Below are positions 42,848-52,088 of a DNA stretch of 64,000 nucleotides, in pieces. The stretch comes from Streptomyces marianii. Its GTDB lineage: Bacteria; Actinomycetota; Actinomycetes; Streptomycetales; Streptomycetaceae. A program made the translations under genes and the position numbers. The stretch spans positions 2,762,501-2,826,500 of the forward strand of contig NZ_VAWE01000001.1 in the NCBI RefSeq assembly GCF_005795905.1, given 5' to 3'. The stretch's first letter is position 1. Each line of letters begins with the position of its first letter. The notes under the pieces were generated by a model. It did no database searches and had not been told where the DNA came from. It was given only the letters and a program-made list of their open reading frames with translations.

Positions 42848-44323
42848 CTACTTCTGGCTCTGCACGGGAATGTCGAGGACGACCCGGGTACCCCGCCCGG
42901 TGGCCGGCTTCATGTCGAAGGTGCCGCCCAACTCCCCCTCCACCAGGGTCCTCACGATCTGGAGCCCCAGGTTGCCCGCCGTCTGCGGGTCGAAGTCCGC
43001 GGGCAGCCCCCGGCCGTCGTCCTCCACGGTGATCAGCAGCCGCTCGGCCGAGCGGGGGCCGCCGCGTACCGCGGACACCTCGACCGTGCCGTGCTCCCCG
43101 GGGGCGAAGGCGTGCTCCAGCGCGTTCTGCAGCACTTCGGTGAGGACCATGGAGAGCGGCGTGGCGACCTCGGCGTCGAGGATGCCGCAGCGGCCGCTGC
43201 GCCTGCACTCGACCTTGCCGGGCGAGATCTCCGCCACCATGGCGAGCACCCGGTCGGCGATCTCGTCGAACTCGACCCGCTCGTCCAGGTTCTGGGACAG
43301 CGTCTCGTGGACGATGGCGATGGAGCCGACACGCCGGACCGCCTCGTTGAGGGCCTCCCGGCCGCGCACGGAGTCCATCCGCCGAGCCTGGAGGCGCAGC
43401 AGTGCCGCGACCGTCTGGAGGTTGTTCTTCACCCGGTGGTGGATCTCCCGGATGGTGGCGTCCTTGGTGATCAACTCGCGCTCGCGACGGCGGAGTTCGG
43501 TGACGTCGCGGAGCAGTACGAGGGAGCCTATGCGGATGCCCTTGGGCTTCAGCGGGATGGCGCGGAGCTGGATGACCCCCCCGTTGCCCTCCACCTCGGC
43601 CTCCCGGGGCGCGTAACCGCTGGCGAGCTTGACCAGGGCCTCGTCGACGGGGCCCCGGGACGGCGCGAGTTCGGCCGTGATCTGGCCCAGGTGCTGCCCG
43701 ACCAGATCGGCCGCGAGGCCGAGCCGGTGGTACGCGGACAACGCGTTCGGGGACGCGTACTGGACGACACCGTCGGCGTCGAGGCGGATCAGCCCGTCGC
43801 CCGCGCGCGGCGAGGCGTCCATGTCGACCTGCTGCTCGGGGAACGGGAACGCGCCGGCGGCGATCATCTGGGCGAGGTCGGAGGCGGACTGCAGATAGGT
43901 CAGCTCGAGCCGGCTCGGGGTGCGCACCGTCAGGAGGTTGGTGTTGCGCGCGATCACTCCGAGGACCCGGCCGTCGCGCCGGACCGGGATCGACTCGACC
44001 CGTACCGGCACCTCCTCGCGCCACTCGGGATCGCCCTCGCGCACGATGCGGCCCTCGTCGAGTGCGGCGTCGAGCAGTGGACGGCGGCCGCGGGGAACCA
44101 GGTGGCCGACCATGTCGTCCTGGTAGGAGGTGGGTCCCGTGTTCGGCCGCATCTGGGCGACGGAGACGTACCGCGCGCCGTCCAGGGTGGGGACCCAGAG
44201 GACGAGGTCCGCGAAGGAGAGGTCGGAGAGCAGTTGCCACTCCGAGACCAGCAGGTGCAGCCACTCGAGGTCGGACTCGCTCAGAGCGGTGTGCTGGCGT
44301 ACGAGGTCGTTCATGGAGGGCAC
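42848..44323 (-). CDS. PdtaS-like sensor histidine kinase (GAF-PAS-HisKA_2)
   Basis: A 491-residue soluble sensor kinase. Residues 1-150 form a GAF-like domain (LVSEWQLLSDLSFADLVLWVP), about 165-285 a PAS domain (DGLIRLDADGVVQYASPNALS), then HisKA_2 with the phospho-acceptor in REIHHRVKNNLQTVAALLRL (His295/His296), and a HATPase with EVLQNALEHAF and VEDDGRGL. This is the family of mycobacterial PdtaS, which signals to an RNA-binding antiterminator regulator encoded elsewhere. GTG 44323 is used; ATG 44314 (MNDLVRQHT) is equally possible. A DasR-like operator lies about 100 bases upstream. Confidence 0.9.
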   Translation of the reverse strand: MPSMNDLVRQHTALSESDLEWLHLLVSEWQLLSDLSFADLVLWVPTLDGARYVSVAQMRPNTGPTSYQDDMVGHLVPRGRRPLLDAALDEGRIVREGDPEWREEVPVRVESIPVRRDGRVLGVIARNTNLLTVRTPSRLELTYLQSASDLAQMIAAGAFPFPEQQVDMDASPRAGDGLIRLDADGVVQYASPNALSAYHRLGLAADLVGQHLGQITAELAPSRGPVDEALVKLASGYAPREAEVEGNGGVIQLRAIPLKPKGIRIGSLVLLRDVTELRRRERELITKDATIREIHHRVKNNLQTVAALLRLQARRMDSVRGREALNEAVRRVGSIAIVHETLSQNLDERVEFDEIADRVLAMVAEISPGKVECRRSGRCGILDAEVATPLSMVLTEVLQNALEHAFAPGEHGTVEVSAVRGGPRSAERLLITVEDDGRGLPADFDPQTAGNLGLQIVRTLVEGELGGTFDMKPATGRGTRVVLDIPVQSQK

Positions 44324-44730
44324 GTTGTGAGCGTACCTTTGGTGAGAACCTGACGGGACGGGCCTCCGTAGGGGAGGATGGGCCGGGAAAGTGTGTGCGC
44401 AGATGGATGGACAGGACAGAATGGTCTAGTCCACAATGACACCGTCCTGCCGGAACGCCACCCGGACTGCGGACAACAGAAGACCTCCGCCCTCCCCGCA
44501 CAGGAGGGTGGACCGAGGACCCGGCGCTCTCTGCCCTGACTGCGCCGCGGGCCTCCACACGGCCGACCGGGACCGCACACCCGCCGGCCGGGCAACTCCG
44601 GGCTGCGGTGCCGGACGGGTTGAGGGTCCCGTCCCGGCGCCGCGGCCCGCGGGTCTTTCAGGGGCCGGAGCGCGGCATCGGGAACCCCGGCGCGCGGACC
44701 GGCGGCGGTCCGAACCCCCGGCGGCGCGGG
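44324..44730. other. Gene-free stretch upstream of the histidine kinase
   Basis: 407 bases without a supportable gene, apart from the dre-like site at 44420-44435. A plus-strand frame with CPDCAAG lacks a ribosome binding site and family match. The left portion should carry the kinase promoter. Confidence 0.5.
44420..44435. promoter_or_regulatory. DasR operator-like site (dre) upstream of the histidine kinase
   Basis: AATGGTCTAGTCCACA matches 13 of 16 positions of the DasR consensus ACTGGTCTAGACCACT as I recall it, including the core TGGTCTAG and CCAC. It lies about 97 bases upstream of the kinase start, and roughly 300 bases past the end of the decayed SIS gene. It could place the kinase under aminosugar control, or be a relic. 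Confidence 0.6.
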
Positions 44731-45051
44731 TCAGCGCGTCTCCGTGATCTCGACGAGGGCCCGCGGGGCGTCGGCGTCCTGGCGGCGGGCGACGGTCGGC
44801 TCGTAAGCCGGCAGCTGGAGCGGAAGGATCTCCGGCAGGCACTTGGCGTGGAGCGCGGCGCTGTCGGACGTGCCGCGCGCGGTCGGCAGCACGGACCTGG
44901 GCTTGCGCTCGGCGATCGCGGCGGCGGCCTCGTGGATTCGCGGCGCGCCCTCGGCGAGGATCCGGCGCAGGACCGCGGGCTGTTCAGCCACCTCCCCGGC
45001 CATGATCCGGCCCGGCCGTTCGCCGCGCCCCCGGACGTCGCGGTGGACATG
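44731..45051 (-). pseudogene. Decayed SIS-domain sugar-phosphate isomerase-like gene
   Basis: From an ATG near 45003 the minus strand encodes MAGEVAEQPAVLRRIL, then APRIHEAAAAIAERKPRSV and LPTARGTSDSAALHAKCLPE, the start of an AgaS/GlmS-like SIS domain. About 60 residues in, it jumps to a tail ending DADAPRALVEITETR, which looks like the C-terminus of the same family. Some 230 residues between are missing. A frameshift near the 5' end may also be present. Intact relatives act on amino-sugar phosphates and are often in the DasR regulon. Here it is divergent from nagB and must be non-functional. Confidence 0.65.
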
Positions 45052-45145
45052 GCGTGCGCCTCCCGTACGGTCCGGGGCCGGTCGGCCACGGGGCACCGCT
45101 CACCCGCCGGCCGGGATTCACCGGGGGGCCACTCCACTCTGCTAG

Positions 45146-45161
45146 ATTGGTCTATACCACA
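45146..45161. promoter_or_regulatory. dre site (DasR operator) of nagB
   Basis: ATTGGTCTATACCACA matches the DasR consensus at about 14 of 16 positions. It is 30-45 bases upstream of the nagB GTG, placed to repress transcription until glucosamine-6-phosphate releases DasR. Confidence 0.85.
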
Positions 45162-45190
45162 TGACCTCTCAATCGATCGGCAGGCCCAGC

Positions 45191-45976
45191 GTGGAAGTTG
45201 TCATCGTCCAGGACGCCAAGGCAGGCGGGGAGCTCATCGCGCGGGGCATCGCGGAACTGCTCCGCCGCAAGCCCGACGCACTGCTCGGGGTGGCCACGGG
45301 ATCGACACCGCTGCCCGTCTACGAGGCGCTGGCCTCGGAGGTCCGGGCCGGGGCCGTGGACGTCTCCCGGGCCCGGGTAGCGCAGCTCGACGAGTACGTG
45401 GGGCTGCCCGCCGGGCACCCCGAGTCGTACCGCTCCGTGGTGCTGCGCGAGGTCGTGGAGCCGCTCGGGCTGAGCCCCGACGCGTTCATGGGCCCGGACG
45501 GCGGCGCGGACGACGTCCGGGCCGCCTGCGCGGCGTACGACGCGGCGCTGGCGGCGGCGGGCGGTGTCGACCTGCAGCTGCTGGGGATCGGCACGGACGG
45601 GCACATCGGCTTCAACGAGCCCTGCTCCTCGCTCGCCTCGCGAACGAGGATCAAGACACTGACCGAGCAGACGCGTGTGGACAACGCACGCTTCTTCGAG
45701 GGCGACATCGAGCAGGTGCCGCACCACGTCATCACCCAGGGCATCGGGACGATCCTCGAAGCCCGGCACCTGGTACTGCTCGCCATCGGGGACGGCAAGG
45801 CCGATGCTGTCGCGACGAGCGTGGAGGGCCCGGTCGCGGCCGTGTGCCCCGCCTCGGCGCTGCAGCTGCACCCGCACGCGACGGTGGTGGTCGACGAGGC
45901 CGCCGCGTCGAAGCTGAAGCTGGCGGACTACTTCCGCCACACGTACGCGAACAAGCCCGCCTGGCAGGGTCTGTAG
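45191..45976 (+). CDS. nagB: Glucosamine-6-phosphate deaminase
   Basis: A 261-residue enzyme that turns glucosamine-6-phosphate into fructose-6-phosphate and ammonia, the last step of N-acetylglucosamine use. LLGVATGSTPLPVYEAL binds the phosphate; Asp67 in VAQLDEYVGL is the general base; LLGIGTDGHIGFNEP (Asp136, His138) is the second catalytic box. The GTG at 45191 (VEVVIVQDAKAGGE) matches the usual NagB start; an ATG at 45161 would lie at the operator edge and has no ribosome binding site. DasR control is indicated by the upstream dre. Confidence 0.93.
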   Translation: MEVVIVQDAKAGGELIARGIAELLRRKPDALLGVATGSTPLPVYEALASEVRAGAVDVSRARVAQLDEYVGLPAGHPESYRSVVLREVVEPLGLSPDAFMGPDGGADDVRAACAAYDAALAAAGGVDLQLLGIGTDGHIGFNEPCSSLASRTRIKTLTEQTRVDNARFFEGDIEQVPHHVITQGIGTILEARHLVLLAIGDGKADAVATSVEGPVAAVCPASALQLHPHATVVVDEAAASKLKLADYFRHTYANKPAWQGL

Positions 45977-46084
45977 CACGGACGGCACCCGGGCCCGCCC
46001 CGAGAGCACGGGCACGGGGCCGGAGCGCGGAGTGCGAAGGGCCGGGCGGGGACGCGCGCCGGCCGCCGGGCCACCGCGCGGACG

Positions 46085-46133
46085 AACGGCGATGCCGGGC
46101 CGCCCGTCGATCGGGCGGCCCGGCATCGCCGTT
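46085..46133. terminator. 22-base-pair terminator between nagB and dasD
   Basis: A perfect stem with 22-base arms (AACGGCGATGCCGGGCCGCC plus CG, with complement) and a 5-base loop, ending in TTTT, lies in the 311-base gap between the convergent nagB and dasD genes. The rest of the gap is GC-rich and shows nothing else. Confidence 0.9.
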
Positions 46134-46287
46134 TTCGCGACCGGGCTCGACGGCCGGCGCGCGGCCGTCCTCCTCCGGTGTCCGGCCGCCGGGACGTCCG
46201 GGCCCCCGGTCCGGTGGCCGGGCCGGGCGGGGCGCCCTCGGTCCGGCCGCCGGACACGCCCTTGCGGGGCCGCCGGGCGCGTGGTCC

Positions 46288-47799
46288 TCAGGTACCGGTG
46301 ACGGCCTCCGCCGCCGCGACCCCGCAGACCCGGGCAGCGCCGTGGGTGGCCACGTGGAGCGCCCCCCGGGGCGGAGCGGCGTTGAGCCCCATCTCCACGA
46401 CGATCGTGTCGGGGCGGGCGGCGACGAGGGCGTCCAGGGACTGCGACATCCACGGGTGCCGGTGGGCGTCGCGGACGACGGCCACGACGCGGCGGCCGCC
46501 GGCCGCCAGGAGGACGTCGTCGACGGCGGCGTCCGCGTACGCGCCGGTCTCCGTGCCGGGGAACAGGCGGGCGAGTTCCGCCGCGACGCCCCACGGGGTC
46601 TCGTCACCGACGGCGATGTTGGCCACGGGCGTGAACGCGGCGACGTACGGCGCGGTGGTCAGCGGTTCACGGGGGTACCGCCCCACCGTCACGCGCACGG
46701 CCCGGCGCGCGGCCGTCAGGCCGATCTCGGCGCCGGGCGCGGTCCCCTCCTGTGAAGCCGCGCCCGGCCCCGATGCCGCCCCCCTGGCCCCCCTGGTCCA
46801 GTCCGCGAGCGCACGCACCCGCGCGGCCGCGTCGGCCAGTCGCTCCTCGGGCAGCTCGCCCCTGCGTACCGCGGTGACCAGCGCGTCGCGCAGTCGCAGC
46901 ACGGTGTCCTCGTCGGCCAGGCCGCCGCCCACACAGATCGCGTCGGCACCGGCGGCGATCGCGAGGACGCTGCCGCGCTCGATCCCGTGGACCGCCGAGA
47001 TGGCCTGCATCTCCATGCCGTCGGTGACGATCAGTCCGTCGTAGCCCAGCTCCTGGCGCAGCAGTCCGGTGAGGATCCGCGGGCTCAGGGTCGCCGGGCG
47101 ATCCGGGTCGAGCGCGGGTAGCAGGATATGCGCGCTCATGACGGACTTGGAACCCGCCGAAACGGCCTCCCGGAAAGGCCGCAGCTCACGGGAGTGCAAC
47201 GTGGCCAACTCCACATCGATCCGCGGCAGGGCGTGGTGCGAGTCGATGGCGGTGTCACCGTGTCCCGGGAAATGCTTGGTACATGCAGCGACTCCCGCGG
47301 ACTGGAGGCCGTGGACGTACGCGGCGGTGTGCCGGGCCACCAGGGCGGGGTCGGGTCCGAAGGAACGCACCCCGATGACCGGATTACTCGGATTCGAGTT
47401 GATATCGGCCGATGGGGCCCAGTTGAGGTCCACTCCGCACGCGGCGAGCCGGCGGCCGAGCTCCGCGGCCACCGCCCGGGTCAGCTCGACGTCGTCCACC
47501 GAGCCGAGCGCGTAGTTGCCGGGGAACGAGGAGCCGGTACGGACCTCCAGCCGCGTGACGTCGCCGCCCTCCTCGTCGATCGCGACGAGGACGTCCTCGC
47601 GTTCCGCCCGCAATCGGGCCGTGAGAGCCGTGAGCTGTCCGGGCGAGACGATGTTGCGGCCGAACAGCCCGACGGAGGAGAGACCTTCGCCGATCCGGCG
47701 CAGCAGCCAGTCGGGTGCCGTGGTGCCGACGAAGCCGGGCTGCAGCACGGCGAGGGCGTCACGGGTGAGCGTGTCGGTGCGGTCCACGAGCGTTGTCAT
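46288..47799 (-). CDS. dasD: Glycoside hydrolase family 3 beta-N-acetylglucosaminidase DasD
   Basis: A 503-residue cytoplasmic enzyme that splits imported chitobiose to N-acetylglucosamine. It has the GH3 barrel with KHFPGHGDTAIDSHHALP (the catalytic His loop of NagZ-type enzymes) and the nucleophile Asp in LIVTDGMEMQAIS. A second, C-terminal domain of about 150 residues follows. ATG 47799 (MTTLVDRTD) is used; an ATG at 47811 overlaps the dasC stop. No signal peptide. It closes the dasABCD operon, so uptake and hydrolysis are made together. Confidence 0.9.
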   Translation of the reverse strand: MTTLVDRTDTLTRDALAVLQPGFVGTTAPDWLLRRIGEGLSSVGLFGRNIVSPGQLTALTARLRAEREDVLVAIDEEGGDVTRLEVRTGSSFPGNYALGSVDDVELTRAVAAELGRRLAACGVDLNWAPSADINSNPSNPVIGVRSFGPDPALVARHTAAYVHGLQSAGVAACTKHFPGHGDTAIDSHHALPRIDVELATLHSRELRPFREAVSAGSKSVMSAHILLPALDPDRPATLSPRILTGLLRQELGYDGLIVTDGMEMQAISAVHGIERGSVLAIAAGADAICVGGGLADEDTVLRLRDALVTAVRRGELPEERLADAAARVRALADWTRGARGAASGPGAASQEGTAPGAEIGLTAARRAVRVTVGRYPREPLTTAPYVAAFTPVANIAVGDETPWGVAAELARLFPGTETGAYADAAVDDVLLAAGGRRVVAVVRDAHRHPWMSQSLDALVAARPDTIVVEMGLNAAPPRGALHVATHGAARVCGVAAAEAVTGT

Positions 47800-47807
47800 G
47801 AAAGGCG

Positions 47808-48671
47808 TCATCCCTTCACTGCGCCGGCCGTCAGACCCGCGGCCATCTTGCGCTGGACGAGGAGGAAGAGGATCACGATGGGGACGGCCATCATCGTGGC
47901 GCCGGCCATCATCGGCGCGTACTCGGTGCCGTGCTTGGTGGTGAAGTTGCCGAGCCAGACGGTGGCGGTCTGGTTCTGCTGACTCATCAGCATCAGCGCG
48001 TACAGGTACTCGTTCCACGCCTGGATGAAGCCGTACACCGACGTGGCCACCATGCCCGGAGCGAGCAGCGGGAAGACCACCCGCACGAAGGCGCCGGTAC
48101 GGGTGCAGCCGTCGACCATCGCCGCCTCCTCCAGTTCCCTGGGGATGTTGACGATGAACCCGCGCAGCGTCCACACCGTGAAGGGGAGGATGAAGGTGAG
48201 GTACGTGATGATCAGGCCGGTGAGCCTGTCGTACTGGCCCAGGTCGTTCAGGAGCAGGAAGACCGGGATGATCATCGCGACCAGCGGGACCATCTGGACG
48301 GCCAGGATGCCCACGATCACGATCTTGCGGCCGCGGAAGGCGAAGCGTGAGATCGCGAGCGCCGCCAGCATCCCGACCACGATGCCGATGAGCACCACGG
48401 CCAGCGAGACGACGAGGCTGCGGCCGACCGGTCCCCAGAAGTCGGCGACGTCGAAGGCACGCGAGAAGTTCTCCAGGGTGAAAGTCCCGGGGAAGAAATG
48501 CGGGTCCGGGTCGATCGCGTCCTTCGCGGGCTTGAAGGCCGTATTCAGCATCCAGTAGACGGGGAAGCCGGCGGCGACGAAGACCAGCAGACCGAGCAGG
48601 TTCCAGCCGAGCCGGCCGCGGCCGGGCCTCCCGCGGCGGCTCGGGGCGGCGCTCTTGGTCACGGCGCTCAC
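47808..48671 (-). CDS. dasC: Chitobiose ABC transporter permease DasC
   Basis: A 287-residue sugar ABC permease (MalG class) with six membrane segments, starting near LLGLLVFVAAGFPVYWML. The EAA loop reads IPRELEEAAMVDGCTRTGAF, which contacts the shared ATPase MsiK, encoded elsewhere. It imports N,N'-diacetylchitobiose with DasA and DasB. The GTG at 48671 overlaps the dasB stop by four bases; dasD follows eight bases downstream. Confidence 0.93.
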   Translation of the reverse strand: MSAVTKSAAPSRRGRPGRGRLGWNLLGLLVFVAAGFPVYWMLNTAFKPAKDAIDPDPHFFPGTFTLENFSRAFDVADFWGPVGRSLVVSLAVVLIGIVVGMLAALAISRFAFRGRKIVIVGILAVQMVPLVAMIIPVFLLLNDLGQYDRLTGLIITYLTFILPFTVWTLRGFIVNIPRELEEAAMVDGCTRTGAFVRVVFPLLAPGMVATSVYGFIQAWNEYLYALMLMSQQNQTATVWLGNFTTKHGTEYAPMMAGATMMAVPIVILFLLVQRKMAAGLTAGAVKG

Positions 48672-49672
48672 TCGACTTCTCCGATCTTGAGCATCTGGCG
48701 CATGTAGACGGCGACCACACCGAGCAGCAGGACGACCGTCACCAAAGCGATCGCCGAGCCGCCGCCGTAGTCGTTGACCACGAAGGCCTTGTCGTACGAG
48801 TACGTCGTCAGCAGCTGGAACTCGGCCTCCGGGCGGCCGCCCCGCATCACGAAGACCTGCGGGAAGACGCCCATGTCCCAGATGACCGAGAGGGTCGTGA
48901 GCATGACGATGATGGGCTTGAGGACCGGCAGGGTGACGTAGCGGAAGACGCCCCACGAGCCGGCGCCGTCGAGCCGGGCCGCCTCCTCGAGTTCCTTGGG
49001 CACCTGGGTGAGACCCGCGCTGAGCGTGATCACCACGAAGGGCACGGCGCCCCAGACGACGAGCAGCATGATGACGGCGAGGCCCTGCGGGCCGCTGGCG
49101 AACCAGTTGTGCCCGATCATGTCGACGCCGGGCAGCCTGCTCAGCAGCCAGTTGAGCACGCCGTAGTCGGTGTCGAACAGCCATTTGAAGATGGCGGTGG
49201 CGACGATGACGGGCATGCCCCAGCTCGCCACCAGCGCGATGTTGACCAGGGTCTTCACCCAGCCGGACACCCGCTGCAGCAGCAGGGCGGTCAGCATGCC
49301 GAGGACCATGGTGAGAATCACCGCGCCGCCCGCGAAGACGATCGTGCGGACGACGACGGCCCAGAACTCCCCGTCTCCGAGGATCTTGGTGAAGTTGGCG
49401 AAGCCGACCGACTCGGGCTCCTGGAATCCCCAGAGCTGCGGCTGCCCGAACTTCTGGAACGCGAGGGTGACGAGCCGGGCCAGCGGATAGCCGAGGACCA
49501 GCAGCAGGACGAGCAGGCAGGGGGCGAGCAGGGTCCACGGGAGCGCGGCCCCGCCGGCCGCGCGCCGCCGCACGGCCGACCTCCCCGCTCCCCCGGTCCC
49601 CCCGCCGGCGCCCGGGACTGTTGACGGCCGCGTCGGCGGCACCTTGGCAGTGGTTGTGTCTGCGGCACTCAT
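48668..49672 (-). CDS. dasB: Chitobiose ABC transporter permease DasB
   Basis: A 334-residue permease (MalF class). An unusually Gly/Pro-rich cytoplasmic N-terminus of ~45 residues precedes the first membrane segment LLAPCLLVLLLVLGYPLARL. The EAA loop is VPKELEEAARLDGAGSWGVF. It pairs with DasC to form the channel. ATG 49672 (MSAADTTTAK) follows GGAGCGCCCG sequence with a weak site; dasA ends 74 bases upstream, leaving room for an attenuating hairpin (49711-49740 region has GGAGCAGGGCTCCGTCGTCGACGACGGAGCCC-like symmetry). Confidence 0.92.
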   Translation of the reverse strand: MSAADTTTAKVPPTRPSTVPGAGGGTGGAGRSAVRRRAAGGAALPWTLLAPCLLVLLLVLGYPLARLVTLAFQKFGQPQLWGFQEPESVGFANFTKILGDGEFWAVVVRTIVFAGGAVILTMVLGMLTALLLQRVSGWVKTLVNIALVASWGMPVIVATAIFKWLFDTDYGVLNWLLSRLPGVDMIGHNWFASGPQGLAVIMLLVVWGAVPFVVITLSAGLTQVPKELEEAARLDGAGSWGVFRYVTLPVLKPIIVMLTTLSVIWDMGVFPQVFVMRGGRPEAEFQLLTTYSYDKAFVVNDYGGGSAIALVTVVLLLGVVAVYMRQMLKIGEVE

Positions 49673-49708
49673 CGGGCGCTCCCAGCGGTCCCTCTCCTCG
49701 TACGGGAG

Positions 49709-49742
49709 CAGGGCTCCGTCGTCGACGACGGAGCCCTGCCGG
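49709..49742 (-). terminator. Intercistronic hairpin between dasA and dasB
   Basis: CAGGGCTCCGTCGTCGAC and GACGGAGCCCTG form an extended, partly overlapping palindrome directly after the dasA stop. Such hairpins commonly lower expression of permease genes relative to the binding protein. Confidence 0.65.
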
Positions 49743-49746
49743 AAGG

Positions 49747-51027
49747 TCACTTGCTGTTGATGACCTTGTCGATCGCCTCGTCGGCCGCCTTCGCGGCCTC
49801 CTCGACCGACTTCTTGCCGGTGCCGATCTCCTGGAGCATCGTCTTCAGGGTCTGGGCCTTCTCCACCTGGCCCCAGCCGGGTGCCATCGGGACGAACCAG
49901 TTGGACTCGGCGGCCGTCGCCGGAACAACCGTCTTCGGGTCGTTCTTCAGCGTCGCCAGATCCGTCTTGTTGTTGGGCAGGTTGCCCTTGGCGAGCAGGC
50001 CCTTCTGCCCCTGGGCGCCGGTGAAGGCGTTGATCCACTCGGCGGCGACGCCCTGCGCCTTGGACTTGACCGGGATGGCGAGGTCGGAGCCGCCGAGGAA
50101 GACCGGGAGCGGCTGACCGGACGGGCCGGGCATCACGAAGGTCTCGAGCTTGTCGGCGAGCTTGCCGACCTTGTCCGTCTCCGGGGCCGCCGCGGCGCCG
50201 CCCTCCCACGCCGCGCCGAAGATGGCCGCCGAGTTGCCCTGCCCGAAGACGATGTGACGGTCGGACTCGTCCTTCGTCTTGTCGCCGTGCATGTACCTGT
50301 CGAGGATCGACTTGTACTCGTTGAGACCCTTGACGGACTCGGGCGAGGAGAGGTTGGCCTTCCACCTGCCACCCTCGTTCTCCGCGATGGAGCCGCCGGC
50401 ACCGTAGACGAAGGACATCGCGGCGTACCAGTCGGGCGAAGGCTGGTACCAGGCGCTGAACTTGGCACCCTTCTTCTTCTGGATCTTGTCCAGGGCGGCG
50501 GTCAGCTCGGCGTACGTCTTCGGGGTGGCCTTCACGCCGACCTCGGCGGCGATGTCCTTGCGCCAGGTGCCGACACGGCCACCGGCGTAGTAGGGGACGC
50601 CATAGGTCTTGCCGTCGTAGGTGACGGACTCCTCAAGGCCGTCGAGCCAGGCGTCGGACTGGTCGAACTGCTTCGGGTCGACCTCGGCGAAGGCGCCCTT
50701 GACCATGTAGCCGAGCATCTCCGTGTTGCCCATCTCGACCACGTCGGGGGCCTTGTCGGTGGCGAGGACGGCGTCGAGCTTGGCGTTCTTGTCCGGCCAG
50801 CCGTAGTACTCGTGCTTGATCCTGATGCCGGGGTGCTTCTCGGCGACCGCGTCGTCGGCCGCCTTGACCAGCTCGGGCCAGTTGTTCTGGGCGTCGACCG
50901 TCAGCCACACGGTGAGCTCCTCGACGTCCGCCCCCGCCTTCTCCCCGCCCTCGTCGCCGTCACCACACGCGGCAAGGCCGACCATCATGCCCGCGACGCC
51001 GATCGCCGCGATGAGCTTGCGCTTCAC
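49747..51027 (-). CDS. dasA: Chitobiose-binding lipoprotein DasA
   Basis: A 426-residue family 1 sugar-binding lipoprotein. The GTG at 51027 has a GAGGAGGG site; the signal peptide ends in the lipobox VGLAACGDGD. The mature part contains LTVWLTVDAQNNWPEL, KAPDVVEMGNTEMLGYM and GKTYGVPYYAGGRVGTW, matching Streptomyces DasA. It delivers N,N'-diacetylchitobiose to DasBC, and in S. coelicolor also affects development. Two dre sites lie 97-137 bases upstream, so DasR represses it. Confidence 0.94.
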   Translation of the reverse strand: MKRKLIAAIGVAGMMVGLAACGDGDEGGEKAGADVEELTVWLTVDAQNNWPELVKAADDAVAEKHPGIRIKHEYYGWPDKNAKLDAVLATDKAPDVVEMGNTEMLGYMVKGAFAEVDPKQFDQSDAWLDGLEESVTYDGKTYGVPYYAGGRVGTWRKDIAAEVGVKATPKTYAELTAALDKIQKKKGAKFSAWYQPSPDWYAAMSFVYGAGGSIAENEGGRWKANLSSPESVKGLNEYKSILDRYMHGDKTKDESDRHIVFGQGNSAAIFGAAWEGGAAAAPETDKVGKLADKLETFVMPGPSGQPLPVFLGGSDLAIPVKSKAQGVAAEWINAFTGAQGQKGLLAKGNLPNNKTDLATLKNDPKTVVPATAAESNWFVPMAPGWGQVEKAQTLKTMLQEIGTGKKSVEEAAKAADEAIDKVINSK

Positions 51028-51123
51028 GCCACCCTCCTCAGGGATGCTGCAACCCCCCGCCCACCGCGAGGACATACGGAGCCAGACGCCGAGTACTGCT
51101 CGTGGGGCTGGGACTTGGTCTTT

Positions 51124-51139
51124 AATGGTTTAGACCAGT
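51124..51139. promoter_or_regulatory. dre site 1 of dasA
   Basis: AATGGTTTAGACCAGT matches the DasR consensus at about 14 of 16 positions and lies about 97 bases upstream of the dasA start, in the dasA-dasR divergent region. Confidence 0.85.
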
Positions 51140-51147
51140 ACCCGGAG

Positions 51148-51163
51148 CTTGGCCTAGACCTTT
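51148..51163. promoter_or_regulatory. dre site 2 of dasA
   Basis: CTTGGCCTAGACCTTT keeps the core GGCCTAGACC, about 12 of 16 consensus positions. It is centred 24 bases from site 1. Paired dre sites are known upstream of dasA in S. coelicolor. Confidence 0.7.
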
Positions 51164-51320
51164 AGGGGTGTCAAGGGTGTATAAGAAGGGCTGTCGTGTC
51201 CGTTATCGGACCGACACCTGAGGGAGGGCGACGACCCGTGACCGGACCGTGCCACCATGTGAGCCGCAAGCAACGGAGGAGCCGGTGACGGCAGCACCAC
51301 ACGAGTCGGGAAGGCAGGCC

Positions 51321-52088
51321 ATGGCCACGGACGGGGCCGGCACCGAGCCGGAGAACGGGACGGCGACCCGGACCGCGCGCGTGCCCAAGTACTACCGGCT
51401 CAAGAAGCACTTGCTCGACATGACGGAGACGCTGCCGCCCGGCACGCCCGTCCCGCCGGAGCGCACACTCGCCGCCGAGTTCGACACCTCGCGCACGACG
51501 GTGCGTCAGGCACTCCAGGAACTCGTCGTCGAGGGACGGCTGGAACGCATCCAGGGCAAGGGCACGTTCGTCGCCAAGCCCAAGGTCTCCCAGGCCCTCC
51601 AGCTGACCTCGTACACCGAGGACATGAAGGCGCAGGGCCTGGAGCCCACGTCGCAACTGCTGGACATCGGCTACGTGACGGCCGACGACACGCTCGCCGG
51701 ACTGCTGGACATCGCGCCCGGCGGACGCGTCCTGCGTATCGAGCGCCTCCGGCTGGCGAGCGGCGAACCGATGGCGATCGAGACCACGCACCTCTCGGCG
51801 AAGCGCTTCCCCGCCCTGCGGCGGTCGCTGGTGAAGTACACCTCGCTCTACACCGCGCTGGCCGAGGTGTACGACGTCCACCTCGCCGAGGCCGAGGAGA
51901 CCATCGAGACTTCGCTGGCCACCCCTCGTGAGGCGGGCCTGCTCGGCACGGATGTCGGTCTGCCGATGCTGATGCTCTCCCGGCACTCGCTGGACGCAGG
52001 CGGCGAGCCCGTGGAGTGGGTACGCTCGGTCTACCGCGGCGACCGCTACAAGTTCGTGGCCAGGCTGCAGCGGCCCGAGGCGGGCTGA
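51321..52088 (+). CDS. dasR: GntR/HutC-family regulator DasR
   Basis: A 255-residue global repressor of chitin and N-acetylglucosamine use that also affects antibiotics and development. The winged helix includes [20 protein letters not shown] and [20 protein letters not shown]. The UTRA domain (from about residue 95) binds glucosamine-6-phosphate. Its core is nearly the same as S. coelicolor DasR. ATG 51321 matches the known start and length; GTG 51285 with a GGAGG site would add 12 residues. It is divergent from dasABCD. Confidence 0.93.
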   Translation: MATDGAGTEPENGTATRTARVPKYYRLKKHLLDMTETLPPGTPVPPERTLAAEFDTSRTTVRQALQELVVEGRLERIQGKGTFVAKPKVSQALQLTSYTEDMKAQGLEPTSQLLDIGYVTADDTLAGLLDIAPGGRVLRIERLRLASGEPMAIETTHLSAKRFPALRRSLVKYTSLYTALAEVYDVHLAEAEETIETSLATPREAGLLGTDVGLPMLMLSRHSLDAGGEPVEWVRSVYRGDRYKFVARLQRPEAG

